Source: an uncultured Thermomicrobiales bacterium (GTDB taxonomy: Bacteria > Chloroflexota > Chloroflexia > Thermomicrobiales > UBA6265). From it: DNA of 5,665 bases. The translations under genes and the position numbers were made by a program. The notes beneath the pieces were generated by a model. The model made no database searches. It was given only the letters and a program-made list of their open reading frames with translations, and had not been told where the DNA came from. Location of the stretch: NCBI GenBank assembly GCA_902806395.1, contig CADCWH010000355.1, forward strand, positions 1-5,665, read 5' to 3'. Shown piece after piece: positions 1-5,033 of the stretch (position 1 is the stretch's first letter; every line of letters begins with the position of its first letter).

Positions 1-156
1 ATCGTGGCCAACACCCGCCCGATCTGGGACTTGGACACGACGAACGCCGTCGCGGCCCAATTGCTTGACGGGGCCAAGGCGATCGAGACCCACGCCACCG
101 AGGTGGCCGACGCCCTCGATCCTGCCCCGGCGACGGGACTCGACAGCGCGACGTAG
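1..156 (+). CDS. Small helical membrane-array protein, C-terminal fragment (partial, 5' end outside window)
   Basis: Open in frame 1 from the first base to TAG at 154-156, giving 51 visible residues; the start lies upstream. The fragment opens with I-V-A-N-T and has His31 in the context I-E-T-H-A-T-E-V-A-D-A-L. Both match the C-terminal domains of the next four small proteins (I-x-x-N-T, then [IV]-x-x-H-x-x-x-[IV] about 26 residues on). It is therefore probably the first visible member of the paralog array, and its unseen N-terminus is expected to carry one membrane helix. A short Pro/Ala tail follows the helical part. The next gene starts 25 bases after the stop. No biochemical function can be assigned; the link to hydrogenase rests on its position in the cluster. 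Confidence 0.7.
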   Translation: MVANTRPIWDLDTTNAVAAQLLDGAKAIETHATEVADALDPAPATGLDSAT

Positions 157-181
157 CGCGAGCGGAAAAGGGGGCAGACCC

Positions 182-493
182 ATGCGTTTGGACGGGAGAC
201 CGGCGAGCCCGATGCTCATCGCCCGGTACTGGCGGGCCAGCCTGGCGATCGGGTTGGTCGTCATCGGCGCGGTGGCCGTGCTGCTGAGCGCGCTGGCGAG
301 CATCGTGGCCCGGATCGAGACCGGGGCGGCCGAGATCTGGCGGGTGGGCAAGCTGATCGCCAACAACACCGTCCACGTCGCACTGCTGATCCGGACCAAC
401 CAGGTCGTCGCCGGGATCCTGCCTGCGGCCGACGGCATCGCCCGGGCCACCGCTCGGATCCAGCGGGCCGTCGTCGGCGAGCCGGGGAAGTGA
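182..493 (+). CDS. Single-pass membrane protein of the hydrogenase-linked paralog array (member 2)
   Basis: Protein of 103 residues. The ATG at 182 is chosen because AAGGGG at 168-174 lies 7 bases upstream; the earlier in-frame ATG at 65 would overlap the preceding gene and add an Arg/Pro-rich, unlikely N-terminus. A basic stretch (Arg2, Arg6, Arg15, Arg18) precedes a hydrophobic helix at about residues 20-43, so the positive-inside rule predicts a cytoplasmic N-terminus and a C-terminal domain across the membrane. Residues 44-98 look helical and include I59-A-N-N-T63. The His conserved in the other members is replaced by Ala89. There are no Cys residues or known catalytic motifs. I do not recognise the family; a structural or tethering role beside the hydrogenase is inference from context. 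Confidence 0.8.
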   Translation: MRLDGRPASPMLIARYWRASLAIGLVVIGAVAVLLSALASIVARIETGAAEIWRVGKLIANNTVHVALLIRTNQVVAGILPAADGIARATARIQRAVVGEPGK

Positions 494-503
494 GGGACGA
501 CCG

Positions 504-845
504 ATGACTACCAGGCTCACCGTCTTGTCAGCTCTCGAGGTCCTCGCCTTCGTCGGGGCGCTGGTCATGATGCTCGGGCGCATCGTCTCGGCCCTGGAGC
601 GGATCGGCGGCTCGCCGACCAGCTCGCTGGCCAAGGTCGCGTTCGGCGTACGGGCGATCGAGAAGGAGACGAGCCACCTGGCGCCGCAGGTGACCCGGCT
701 CAACGAGGGGTTGACCTCGCTCGGGGCCAAGCTGGGCGTGGTCGATGCCCACCTCGGCGCGGTCGCCGGGGCGCTCGGCGGGACACCTACCGGGACGCCT
801 GGTGGGACGTCGACCGGTCCGGCGGGACAGGAGGGGAACGCATGA
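504..845 (+). CDS. Single-pass membrane protein of the paralog array (member 3), Gly/Thr-rich tail
   Basis: Protein of 113 residues, starting at ATG 504 with GAGGGA at 492-497, which overlaps the stop codon of the previous gene. The hydrophobic helix spans about residues 6-30. A helical segment (about 42-91) follows, holding the array motif in divergent form, I52-E-K-E-T56, and His83 in V-D-A-H-L-G-A-V-A-G-A-L. Residues 92-113 are a low-complexity Gly/Thr/Pro tail, probably disordered. The stop overlaps the next start as ATGA (842-845), so translation is probably coupled. It is the most divergent member at the N-T motif but keeps the His. Function is unknown; membrane anchoring or scaffolding of the hydrogenase is a guess from gene order. 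Confidence 0.8.
   Translation: MTTRLTVLSALEVLAFVGALVMMLGRIVSALERIGGSPTSSLAKVAFGVRAIEKETSHLAPQVTRLNEGLTSLGAKLGVVDAHLGAVAGALGGTPTGTPGGTSTGPAGQEGNA
829..836 (+). promoter_or_regulatory. Strong ribosome binding site
   Basis: AGGAGGGG ends 5 bases before the ATG at 842 and lies inside the end of the upstream gene. It fixes the start of the third complete array gene and suggests efficient re-initiation at the ATGA overlap. Confidence 0.75.
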
Positions 846-1246
846 ACCGGGTCGTCGGTGCCATCTGGTCCGGAATGCTGGTGGTCACCGCCGTCGGGGT
901 GGTGCCGGTGGTCGTCAACCAGTTGCGGCGTCTGCTCGCCGCGGCGAACAACATCGAGCGGTACTCGGCCGAGATCCTGACCTCGGGAGTGGGCATCGCC
1001 GACAATACCGCCAGCGTCGCCGCCCTCAAGGACACCCTCGCCGTGGCACCGCAACTCCTCGCGGGGGCCGGGTCGATCAAGGGGCACGCGGCGGCGATCG
1101 AGCGGGCCCTGGGGGCCGGTTCTGGCGGTGACGGCGGAGAGGTCGGTACTGGCACCGGTCCCGGCGTCGGGGTCAACGCCGGGACCGGTGCCACGGACGC
1201 GCGTTCGCCTGACGCCGGTCCGGCCGGGGAGGAGATCCGATCATGA
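842..1246 (+). CDS. Single-pass membrane protein of the paralog array (member 4), Gly-rich tail
   Basis: Protein of 134 residues, with a strong ribosome binding site AGGAGGGG (829-836) before ATG 842 and ATGA overlaps at both ends. A hydrophobic helix covers about residues 5-26 and is followed by Arg29-Arg30. The helical domain (about 31-90) contains I52-A-D-N-T56 and I79-K-G-H82-A-A-A-I-E-R-A-L, the clearest match to the fragment at the window start. Residues 91-120 form a Gly/Thr/Val-rich low-complexity tail. No Cys or enzymatic motif is visible. The length difference from the other members comes mostly from the tail. The role is not known; neighbours suggest a hydrogenase accessory membrane protein. 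Confidence 0.82.
   Translation: MNRVVGAIWSGMLVVTAVGVVPVVVNQLRRLLAAANNIERYSAEILTSGVGIADNTASVAALKDTLAVAPQLLAGAGSIKGHAAAIERALGAGSGGDGGEVGTGTGPGVGVNAGTGATDARSPDAGPAGEEIRS
1226..1234 (+). promoter_or_regulatory. Ribosome binding site
   Basis: GGGGAGGAG ends 8 bases before the ATG at 1243, inside the end of the preceding gene, and supports that start. Confidence 0.75.
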
Positions 1247-1512
1247 CGACGCTCCTGACCCGGATCACGGTCGGCCTGGTCTCCGTGATCGTGGTCGTCC
1301 TGGCCGGTCACCTGATCTTGGTCGCCGCCGCCCTGTTCCGGGCCAACCGCAACCTCGCCAAGCTGGTCGGCGGCCTGGAGGCGATCCGCGACAATACCGC
1401 CCCGCTCGGGGAGGACCTGACCGCCATCAACGGGGCCGCCGTCGCGCTGCGCGATGGGCTGGTGGCCGTCGATGAACACCTGCGCGGGATCGCCCGCATC
1501 GTCCGGACCTAG
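1243..1512 (+). CDS. Single-pass membrane protein of the paralog array (member 5, tail-less)
   Basis: Protein of 89 residues, starting at ATG 1243 within the ATGA overlap, with GGGGAGGAG (1226-1234) upstream. A long hydrophobic helix spans about residues 9-32. Arg33, Arg36 and Lys40 follow it. The helical domain carries I48-R-D-N-T52 and V76-D-E-H79-L-R-G-I-A-R, the two array signatures. It shares the exact 12-base stretch gacaataccgcc with the previous gene, which supports a duplication origin. It lacks the Gly-rich tail and stops 18 bases before the large-subunit start. Function is unassigned; as the member adjacent to the large subunit it is the best candidate for direct contact with the enzyme, but that is inference. 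Confidence 0.82.
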   Translation: MTTLLTRITVGLVSVIVVVLAGHLILVAAALFRANRNLAKLVGGLEAIRDNTAPLGEDLTAINGAAVALRDGLVAVDEHLRGIARIVRT

Positions 1513-1516
1513 CGCT

Positions 1517-1522
1517 GGGAGG
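1517..1522 (+). promoter_or_regulatory. Ribosome binding site deciding the GTG start of the large subunit
   Basis: GGGAGG ends 8 bases before GTG 1531. The next in-frame candidate, ATG at 1585 (codon 19), has no comparable site, so the GTG is preferred. Confidence 0.7.
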
Positions 1523-1530
1523 CGGTCACC

Positions 1531-3408
1531 GTGTGCTTCAAGAACCTGCCGATCGCGTTCGACGCGCAGGGCAACGCCACCCTGATGGAGGGCGTGCGTG
1601 ACCCCTACGCCTACGAGACGCGCTCGATCGACGACCAGGCCGACAAGATCAAGGAACTCCTGGCCCGCAACGGCCACATCAAGAACGTCGACTTCGACCC
1701 GGTGACCCGCGTCGCCGGGGCGCTGGCGTTCCACAGCGTGGTCGACCTCAAGGAGCGCAAGGTCCTGGAGACCAACTCCATGGCCACGCTGTTCCGCGGC
1801 TACGAGGTGATCCTGAAGGGGCGTGACCCGCGCGACGCGGCGTTCATCAGCAGCCGCGCCTGCGGCGTCTGCGGCGGGGTCCACTCCTCGACCTCGGCCC
1901 TGGCGATGGAGATGGCCTTCCCGGTGACACCGCCCCCGCTGGGCATCGCCGTCCGCAACCTGATGCTGGCACTCGAGTTCTGGTACGACAACCCGCTCCA
2001 CCTGTTCCTGCTGGCCGGCCCGGACTACTCGCAGGCGATCGTCCAGACCACCAACCCCGAGGTCTGGGAGCGGGCCAAGCGGGCACCGACCCAAAACGGC
2101 GAGGTCCACGGCTATAAGACCATCGCCGAGATCATGACCGACCTCAACCCTCTCACCGGTGGCCTGTACCTGGGCGGCCTACAGATGACCCGGGTCGCCC
2201 GGGAGGCCTACGTCCTGATCGGGGCCAAGTATCCCCACCCGGAGACGGTGATCCCCGGTGGCATGAGTACCACCGTCACGCTGACGATGTTCAACGAGGT
2301 CTATTCCCGGCTGCGGCAGTTGTTCGATTACTGCAAGCGGACCGTCGCGGTCTGGGACGACATCTGCGACTTCTTCTACGACGTCAACCCGGAGTACAAG
2401 AAGACCGGGGCGCGGCCCGCCAACATGATCGATTCCGGCATCTGGGACGACCCGTTCGCGTACGACGGCACCTACGAGAACTGCGACGAGTGGGGTGAGC
2501 GCCGCTGGTCGACGCCGGGGGTGATCGTCGATGGCCAGGTGGTGACCACCAAGCTGCAGGCGATGAACATCGGGATCGAGGAGTTCGTCGAGCACTCCTA
2601 CTACGAGCAGTGGGGCGGGACCCGCTACCAGACCGACCCGGCCGGCAACCCGATCAGCCCACACCACATGTGGAACAAGGAGACGAAGCCCTCGCCGACC
2701 GGCCAGAACTGGCGCGAGAAGTACTCTTGGTCGACCGCGCCCCGCTGGGACCGCATGGCGATGGAGGCCGAGTGCTCGACCCGGCTGTGGCTGACGGCGG
2801 CCGGCGGGGTGTTGCCGCACACGCGATTCCTGCAGCCGACCGGGACGAGCCTGAAGATGCACGTCCCCCAGAGCACGCTGCCGGCGATGGACCTGGAGTG
2901 GAAGATCCCGGATGTCTGGAACGCCTTCGAGCGCAACCGGGGCCGGGCCTACCACCTCGCGTTCACCACCGTCGTCGCCCTGGACAACTGGATAATCGGG
3001 CTCGACCTCCTGAAGCAGGGGCACACCCGGGTCCACACCCCGTTCGAGCCGCCGCGCAAGGGTTCCCAGATCGGGGTCGGCTTCTGGGGAGCGGGCCGAG
3101 GCTTCCTGACCCACCACGCCACGATCGACAACGGCGCCCTGAGCAACTACCAGATCCTGACCCCTTCGACCTGGAATGCCTCGCCGCGTGACCCGTGGGG
3201 TAACCCCGGGCCCTACGAGGAGGCGGTGCTGAACACGCCGATCCTGGAAGAGTTCTCTAGCGACGAGGACTACAAGGGGATCGACATCCTCCGCACGATC
3301 CGCAGCTTCGACCCCTGCATGCCCTGCACGACCCACATCCACGTCGATGGGACGAACCACGTGGTGACGCGCGAGGTGAACACCTGTGGCTGCGGGATCG
3401 ATGCCTGA
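1531..3408 (+). CDS. hhyL: [NiFe]-hydrogenase large subunit, group 1h (Hhy) type
   Basis: Catalytic subunit of a respiratory uptake [NiFe]-hydrogenase that splits H2 into protons and electrons; group 1h members are known for high-affinity oxidation of atmospheric H2. The protein has 625 residues and starts at GTG 1531. The N-terminal Cys pair sits in R-A-C111-G-V-C114-G-G-V-H118, with the Gly-Gly-Val-His form I associate with group 1h/5. The C-terminal pair sits in D-P-C596-M-P-C599-T-T-H602. These four Cys bind the NiFe(CN)2CO site. The maturation protease is expected to cut after His602, releasing a 23-residue peptide that ends with C-G-C-G-I-D-A. The sequence D-P-V-T-R-V-A-G near residues 56-63 is the usual N-terminal family signature. 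No small subunit is encoded in the window; five small membrane-protein genes precede it instead. The next gene overlaps its stop. The hydrogenase call is near certain and the subgroup likely. Confidence 0.95.
   Translation: MCFKNLPIAFDAQGNATLMEGVRDPYAYETRSIDDQADKIKELLARNGHIKNVDFDPVTRVAGALAFHSVVDLKERKVLETNSMATLFRGYEVILKGRDPRDAAFISSRACGVCGGVHSSTSALAMEMAFPVTPPPLGIAVRNLMLALEFWYDNPLHLFLLAGPDYSQAIVQTTNPEVWERAKRAPTQNGEVHGYKTIAEIMTDLNPLTGGLYLGGLQMTRVAREAYVLIGAKYPHPETVIPGGMSTTVTLTMFNEVYSRLRQLFDYCKRTVAVWDDICDFFYDVNPEYKKTGARPANMIDSGIWDDPFAYDGTYENCDEWGERRWSTPGVIVDGQVVTTKLQAMNIGIEEFVEHSYYEQWGGTRYQTDPAGNPISPHHMWNKETKPSPTGQNWREKYSWSTAPRWDRMAMEAECSTRLWLTAAGGVLPHTRFLQPTGTSLKMHVPQSTLPAMDLEWKIPDVWNAFERNRGRAYHLAFTTVVALDNWIIGLDLLKQGHTRVHTPFEPPRKGSQIGVGFWGAGRGFLTHHATIDNGALSNYQILTPSTWNASPRDPWGNPGPYEEAVLNTPILEEFSSDEDYKGIDILRTIRSFDPCMPCTTHIHVDGTNHVVTREVNTCGCGIDA
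3373..3379 (+). promoter_or_regulatory. Possible ribosome binding site for the alternative GTG 3386 start
   Basis: GAGGTGA lies 6 bases before GTG 3386 but 21 bases before ATG 3401, whose own upstream GGGA (3394-3397) is only 3 bases away. This leaves the start of the pseudo-protease undecided between the two. Confidence 0.4.
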
Positions 3409-3910
3409 GGCGACCGGGCCGAGTGTCCTGATCGCCGTCGTCGGTTACCAGTTCATGCGCGACCTGTCGATCGGCCCGGTGCTGGTGCCCGAGCTGCAGC
3501 GGATGGAGTGGCCCTCGGGGTTCGAGGTCGACGACTGGAGCATCGGCCCGATCCACATCGTGCAGCGGGTCGAGGTGCGGCCGCACCCCTATGACCGGAT
3601 CGTCCTGTTCGCGGCCGTGGAGCGGGGCCGCGAGCCGGGTCAGGTCTCGTCGTACCGGTGGGATGGCCTGCTCCCCGACCCGGAGGAGATCCAGCAGCGG
3701 GTGGGCGAGGCGGTGATGGGGGTGATCCACCTCGACAACCTGTTGATCGTCGGCCAACAATTCGGCGCGCTACCGGCCGACGTGCTGGTGGTCGAGGTCG
3801 AACCGGAGGACATCGGCTGGGGGGCGGGATTCACGCCGCGGATCGAGGCGGTGCTGGGCGAGACCGTCGCCACCGTGCGGCGACTCGCGCTGGATGGGTA
3901 CGATGACTGA
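3401..3910 (+). CDS. Degenerate M52-family (HyaD/HupD-like) hydrogenase maturation protease homolog, probably non-catalytic
   Basis: With the ATG at 3401 the protein has 169 residues and overlaps the large-subunit gene by 8 bases. GTG 3386 (174 residues) is a real alternative because GAGGTGA (3373-3379) lies 6 bases before it. The fold resembles M52 endopeptidases: it shares I-H-I-V-Q (51-55) and A-V-E-R-G (72-76) with the intact protease at 5030-5614, and ends with the same F/L-T-x-x-[IV]-E-A pattern. The catalytic features are lost. G-N is G15-Y16, the metal-ligand acid after D21 is L22, and the second Asp ligand is Ala71. His110 may or may not correspond to the third ligand. It is likely a cofactor-less paralog acting as chaperone or docking factor for the large subunit; that role is inference. 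A similarly diverged but active protease cannot be excluded. Confidence 0.75.
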   Translation: MPEATGPSVLIAVVGYQFMRDLSIGPVLVPELQRMEWPSGFEVDDWSIGPIHIVQRVEVRPHPYDRIVLFAAVERGREPGQVSSYRWDGLLPDPEEIQQRVGEAVMGVIHLDNLLIVGQQFGALPADVLVVEVEPEDIGWGAGFTPRIEAVLGETVATVRRLALDGYDD

Positions 3911-4268
3911 TCCACTGGACGCCCTGCGCTGGCGGGACGAACTGCTCCAGGTCCTGTTCTGGCTCCGCGGCGAGGGGTTAGGCGACCGCGTCGCGCCGGG
4001 AGATCTGACGACCTTCCTCGGGGCGGCGGAGGACGAGATCCGGCACCGACTGGAGTGCCTGGTCGATGAGGGCTACGTCGATGTCGTCGCGGGTGAGACC
4101 GAGCGGTACCACCTCACCGACTGGGGCGCCAAGGAGGGCGGACGACGATTCGCCGACGAGTTCGCCGGTCTCACGAACCAGGGCCACGGCGAGTGCAACA
4201 ATCCGAACTGCTCCTGCCAAACGCTCGGCCCGGGGGCGTGCGATTCCCATGCGGCCCATACCCATTGA
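3903..4268 (+). CDS. Small winged-helix-like protein with Cys/His-rich C-terminal tail
   Basis: Protein of 121 residues from ATG 3903, overlapping the previous stop by 8 bases; an in-frame ATG at 3894 is possible but has no better ribosome site. Residues about 10-85 look like a winged helix-turn-helix: helices, then D-E-I-R-H-R-L-E-C-L-V-D-E-G-Y (44-58), a short beta wing, and L71-T-D-W-G near a closing helix. The C-terminal 26 residues hold His96, Cys98, Cys103, Cys105, Cys113, His116, His119 and His121, a cluster able to bind metal such as Zn or Ni, or an Fe-S centre. It could be a metal- or redox-responsive regulator of the hydrogenase cluster, or a metallochaperone that reuses the wHTH fold for protein contacts. 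I do not recognise a named family. Confidence 0.75.
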   Translation: MTDPLDALRWRDELLQVLFWLRGEGLGDRVAPGDLTTFLGAAEDEIRHRLECLVDEGYVDVVAGETERYHLTDWGAKEGGRRFADEFAGLTNQGHGECNNPNCSCQTLGPGACDSHAAHTH

Positions 4269-4293
4269 CCCGTTTGGCCTTGGCCGGTGGCGC

Positions 4294-4299
4294 GGGGAG
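4294..4299 (+). promoter_or_regulatory. Ribosome binding site deciding a GTG start
   Basis: GGGGAG ends 5 bases before GTG 4305. It favours that codon over the in-frame GTG 4287 and ATG 4323. Confidence 0.55.
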
Positions 4300-4304
4300 T
4301 CGCG

Positions 4305-5033
4305 GTGACTGACCCTGACCCGATGTCAGAGCAGGAGTTCCGGACCGTCGCCATGGCCCTCGACGAGGCGGTGCGGAACTTCGAGACCCTGCCCTTCCCA
4401 GAGATCCGGGAGCAGGTCTTCGAGTTGCTCCAGATGGTCGACGCGCTTCACCGGGCGGGCCTGACCCGCCTGGTCGACCTCCTCGACGGCCCCGCCCGCG
4501 TCGCTCTGGTCGAGCGGGCCGCGCTGGACCCCATCGCCGGGACCCTGCTGGCGCTCTACGACCTGATCCCCGAACCGCCGGCGCCGACGGCGATCCCCGC
4601 CGCGGCTGGCGCGGAAGGTACCGTGAGCTTCATCCCGCTCGGCCAGATCGGGCGAGCGCCGGCCCGGGCCCTCCGGCGACCGGACTTCGTCGATCTCGCC
4701 CGGCTAGAGGACGTGCCGCCGGGGACGATGCGCGGGGTCGAAGCGGACGGCGTCCGGGCCCTGCTGGCGAACGTGGCCGGGGAGATCTTCGCGGTGCGGG
4801 ACTCCTGCCCGGGAGGCGTCGTGCCGCTGAGCTTGGGCGCCTTCACCCCACCGGTGGTGGTCTGCCCCTGGCACAACGAGGCCTTCGATGTCCGGACCGG
4901 CAAGCGGGCCGATGGGGAGACCGGACCGGGCTTGGACGTCTTGCCGGTCTCGGTCCAGGGCGGCACGATCCGGCTGGCGATGACCGCGACGACCAAGGGC
5001 AACGGCGCGGGCCGGACGGTACCCCGCCCGTGA
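4305..5033 (+). CDS. Rieske-like [2Fe-2S] protein with NifU/hydrogenase-associated helical N-terminus (HucE-like)
   Basis: Protein of 242 residues from GTG 4305. The N-terminal part (about 10-90) is helical and resembles the leading domain of the NifU/Rieske-type proteins found in group 1h and 2a hydrogenase operons. A Pro/Ala linker (about 91-105) follows, then a Rieske-fold half (about 130-225) with C187-P-W-H190-N-E-A-F-D, the typical second ligand box. The first box reads D-S-C168-P-G170-G, so the usual C-x-H His is Gly. Expected role: electron transfer from the hydrogenase to the quinone pool or respiratory chain, in the cytoplasm or at the membrane face; this is known only by analogy to HucE-like partners. 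With one His missing the cluster may have Cys3His1 or other ligation, or be lost. It lies 36 bases after the previous gene and overlaps the next by 4 bases (GTGA). Confidence 0.82.
   Translation: MTDPDPMSEQEFRTVAMALDEAVRNFETLPFPEIREQVFELLQMVDALHRAGLTRLVDLLDGPARVALVERAALDPIAGTLLALYDLIPEPPAPTAIPAAAGAEGTVSFIPLGQIGRAPARALRRPDFVDLARLEDVPPGTMRGVEADGVRALLANVAGEIFAVRDSCPGGVVPLSLGAFTPPVVVCPWHNEAFDVRTGKRADGETGPGLDVLPVSVQGGTIRLAMTATTKGNGAGRTVPRP

Larger units (their letters stand above)
1..1512 (+). repeat. Tandem array of five diverged paralogous genes
   Basis: Five consecutive short genes encode proteins that align without large gaps over their helical domains. Shared signals are I-x-x-N-T (N replaced by E in member 3) and a His 26-27 residues after the Thr (Ala in member 2), followed by a hydrophobic position four residues later. 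All four complete members place one membrane helix at the N-terminus. Members differ mainly in their C-terminal tails. Nucleotide identity is low apart from short patches such as 1001-1012 and 1390-1401, so the duplications are old. The array may extend upstream of the window. Confidence 0.65.

Noticed and set aside
65..181. Extended start for the first complete array gene at ATG 65
   Set aside because: It would overlap the preceding gene by about 90 bases, add an Arg/Pro-rich sequence unlike the other members, and ignore the ribosome binding site before ATG 182.
780..820. Possible short DNA repeat in the Gly/Thr coding tail
   Set aside because: The similarity comes from repeated Gly, Thr and Pro codons; no exact repeat unit of useful length is present.
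787..2109. Long minus-strand open frame of 440 codons
   Set aside because: It runs opposite two array genes and the hydrogenase start, and its product is an Arg/Asp/Gly/Val-rich low-complexity string with no domain signal; it is a shadow of GC-rich codon bias.
2610..3191. Second plus-strand frame inside the large subunit
   Set aside because: It lies entirely within the hydrogenase gene in another frame, and its product is Pro/Arg/Asp-rich without a fold signal.
2179..3360. Minus-strand open frame of 393 codons
   Set aside because: It lies fully antisense to the hydrogenase large subunit, which carries clear catalytic motifs. Composition is typical of a shadow frame.
4269..4304. Possible promoter or terminator in the largest intergenic gap
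   Set aside because: The gap is only 36 bases, with no -10/-35-like pair, no stable hairpin followed by T residues, and a ribosome binding site filling its end.
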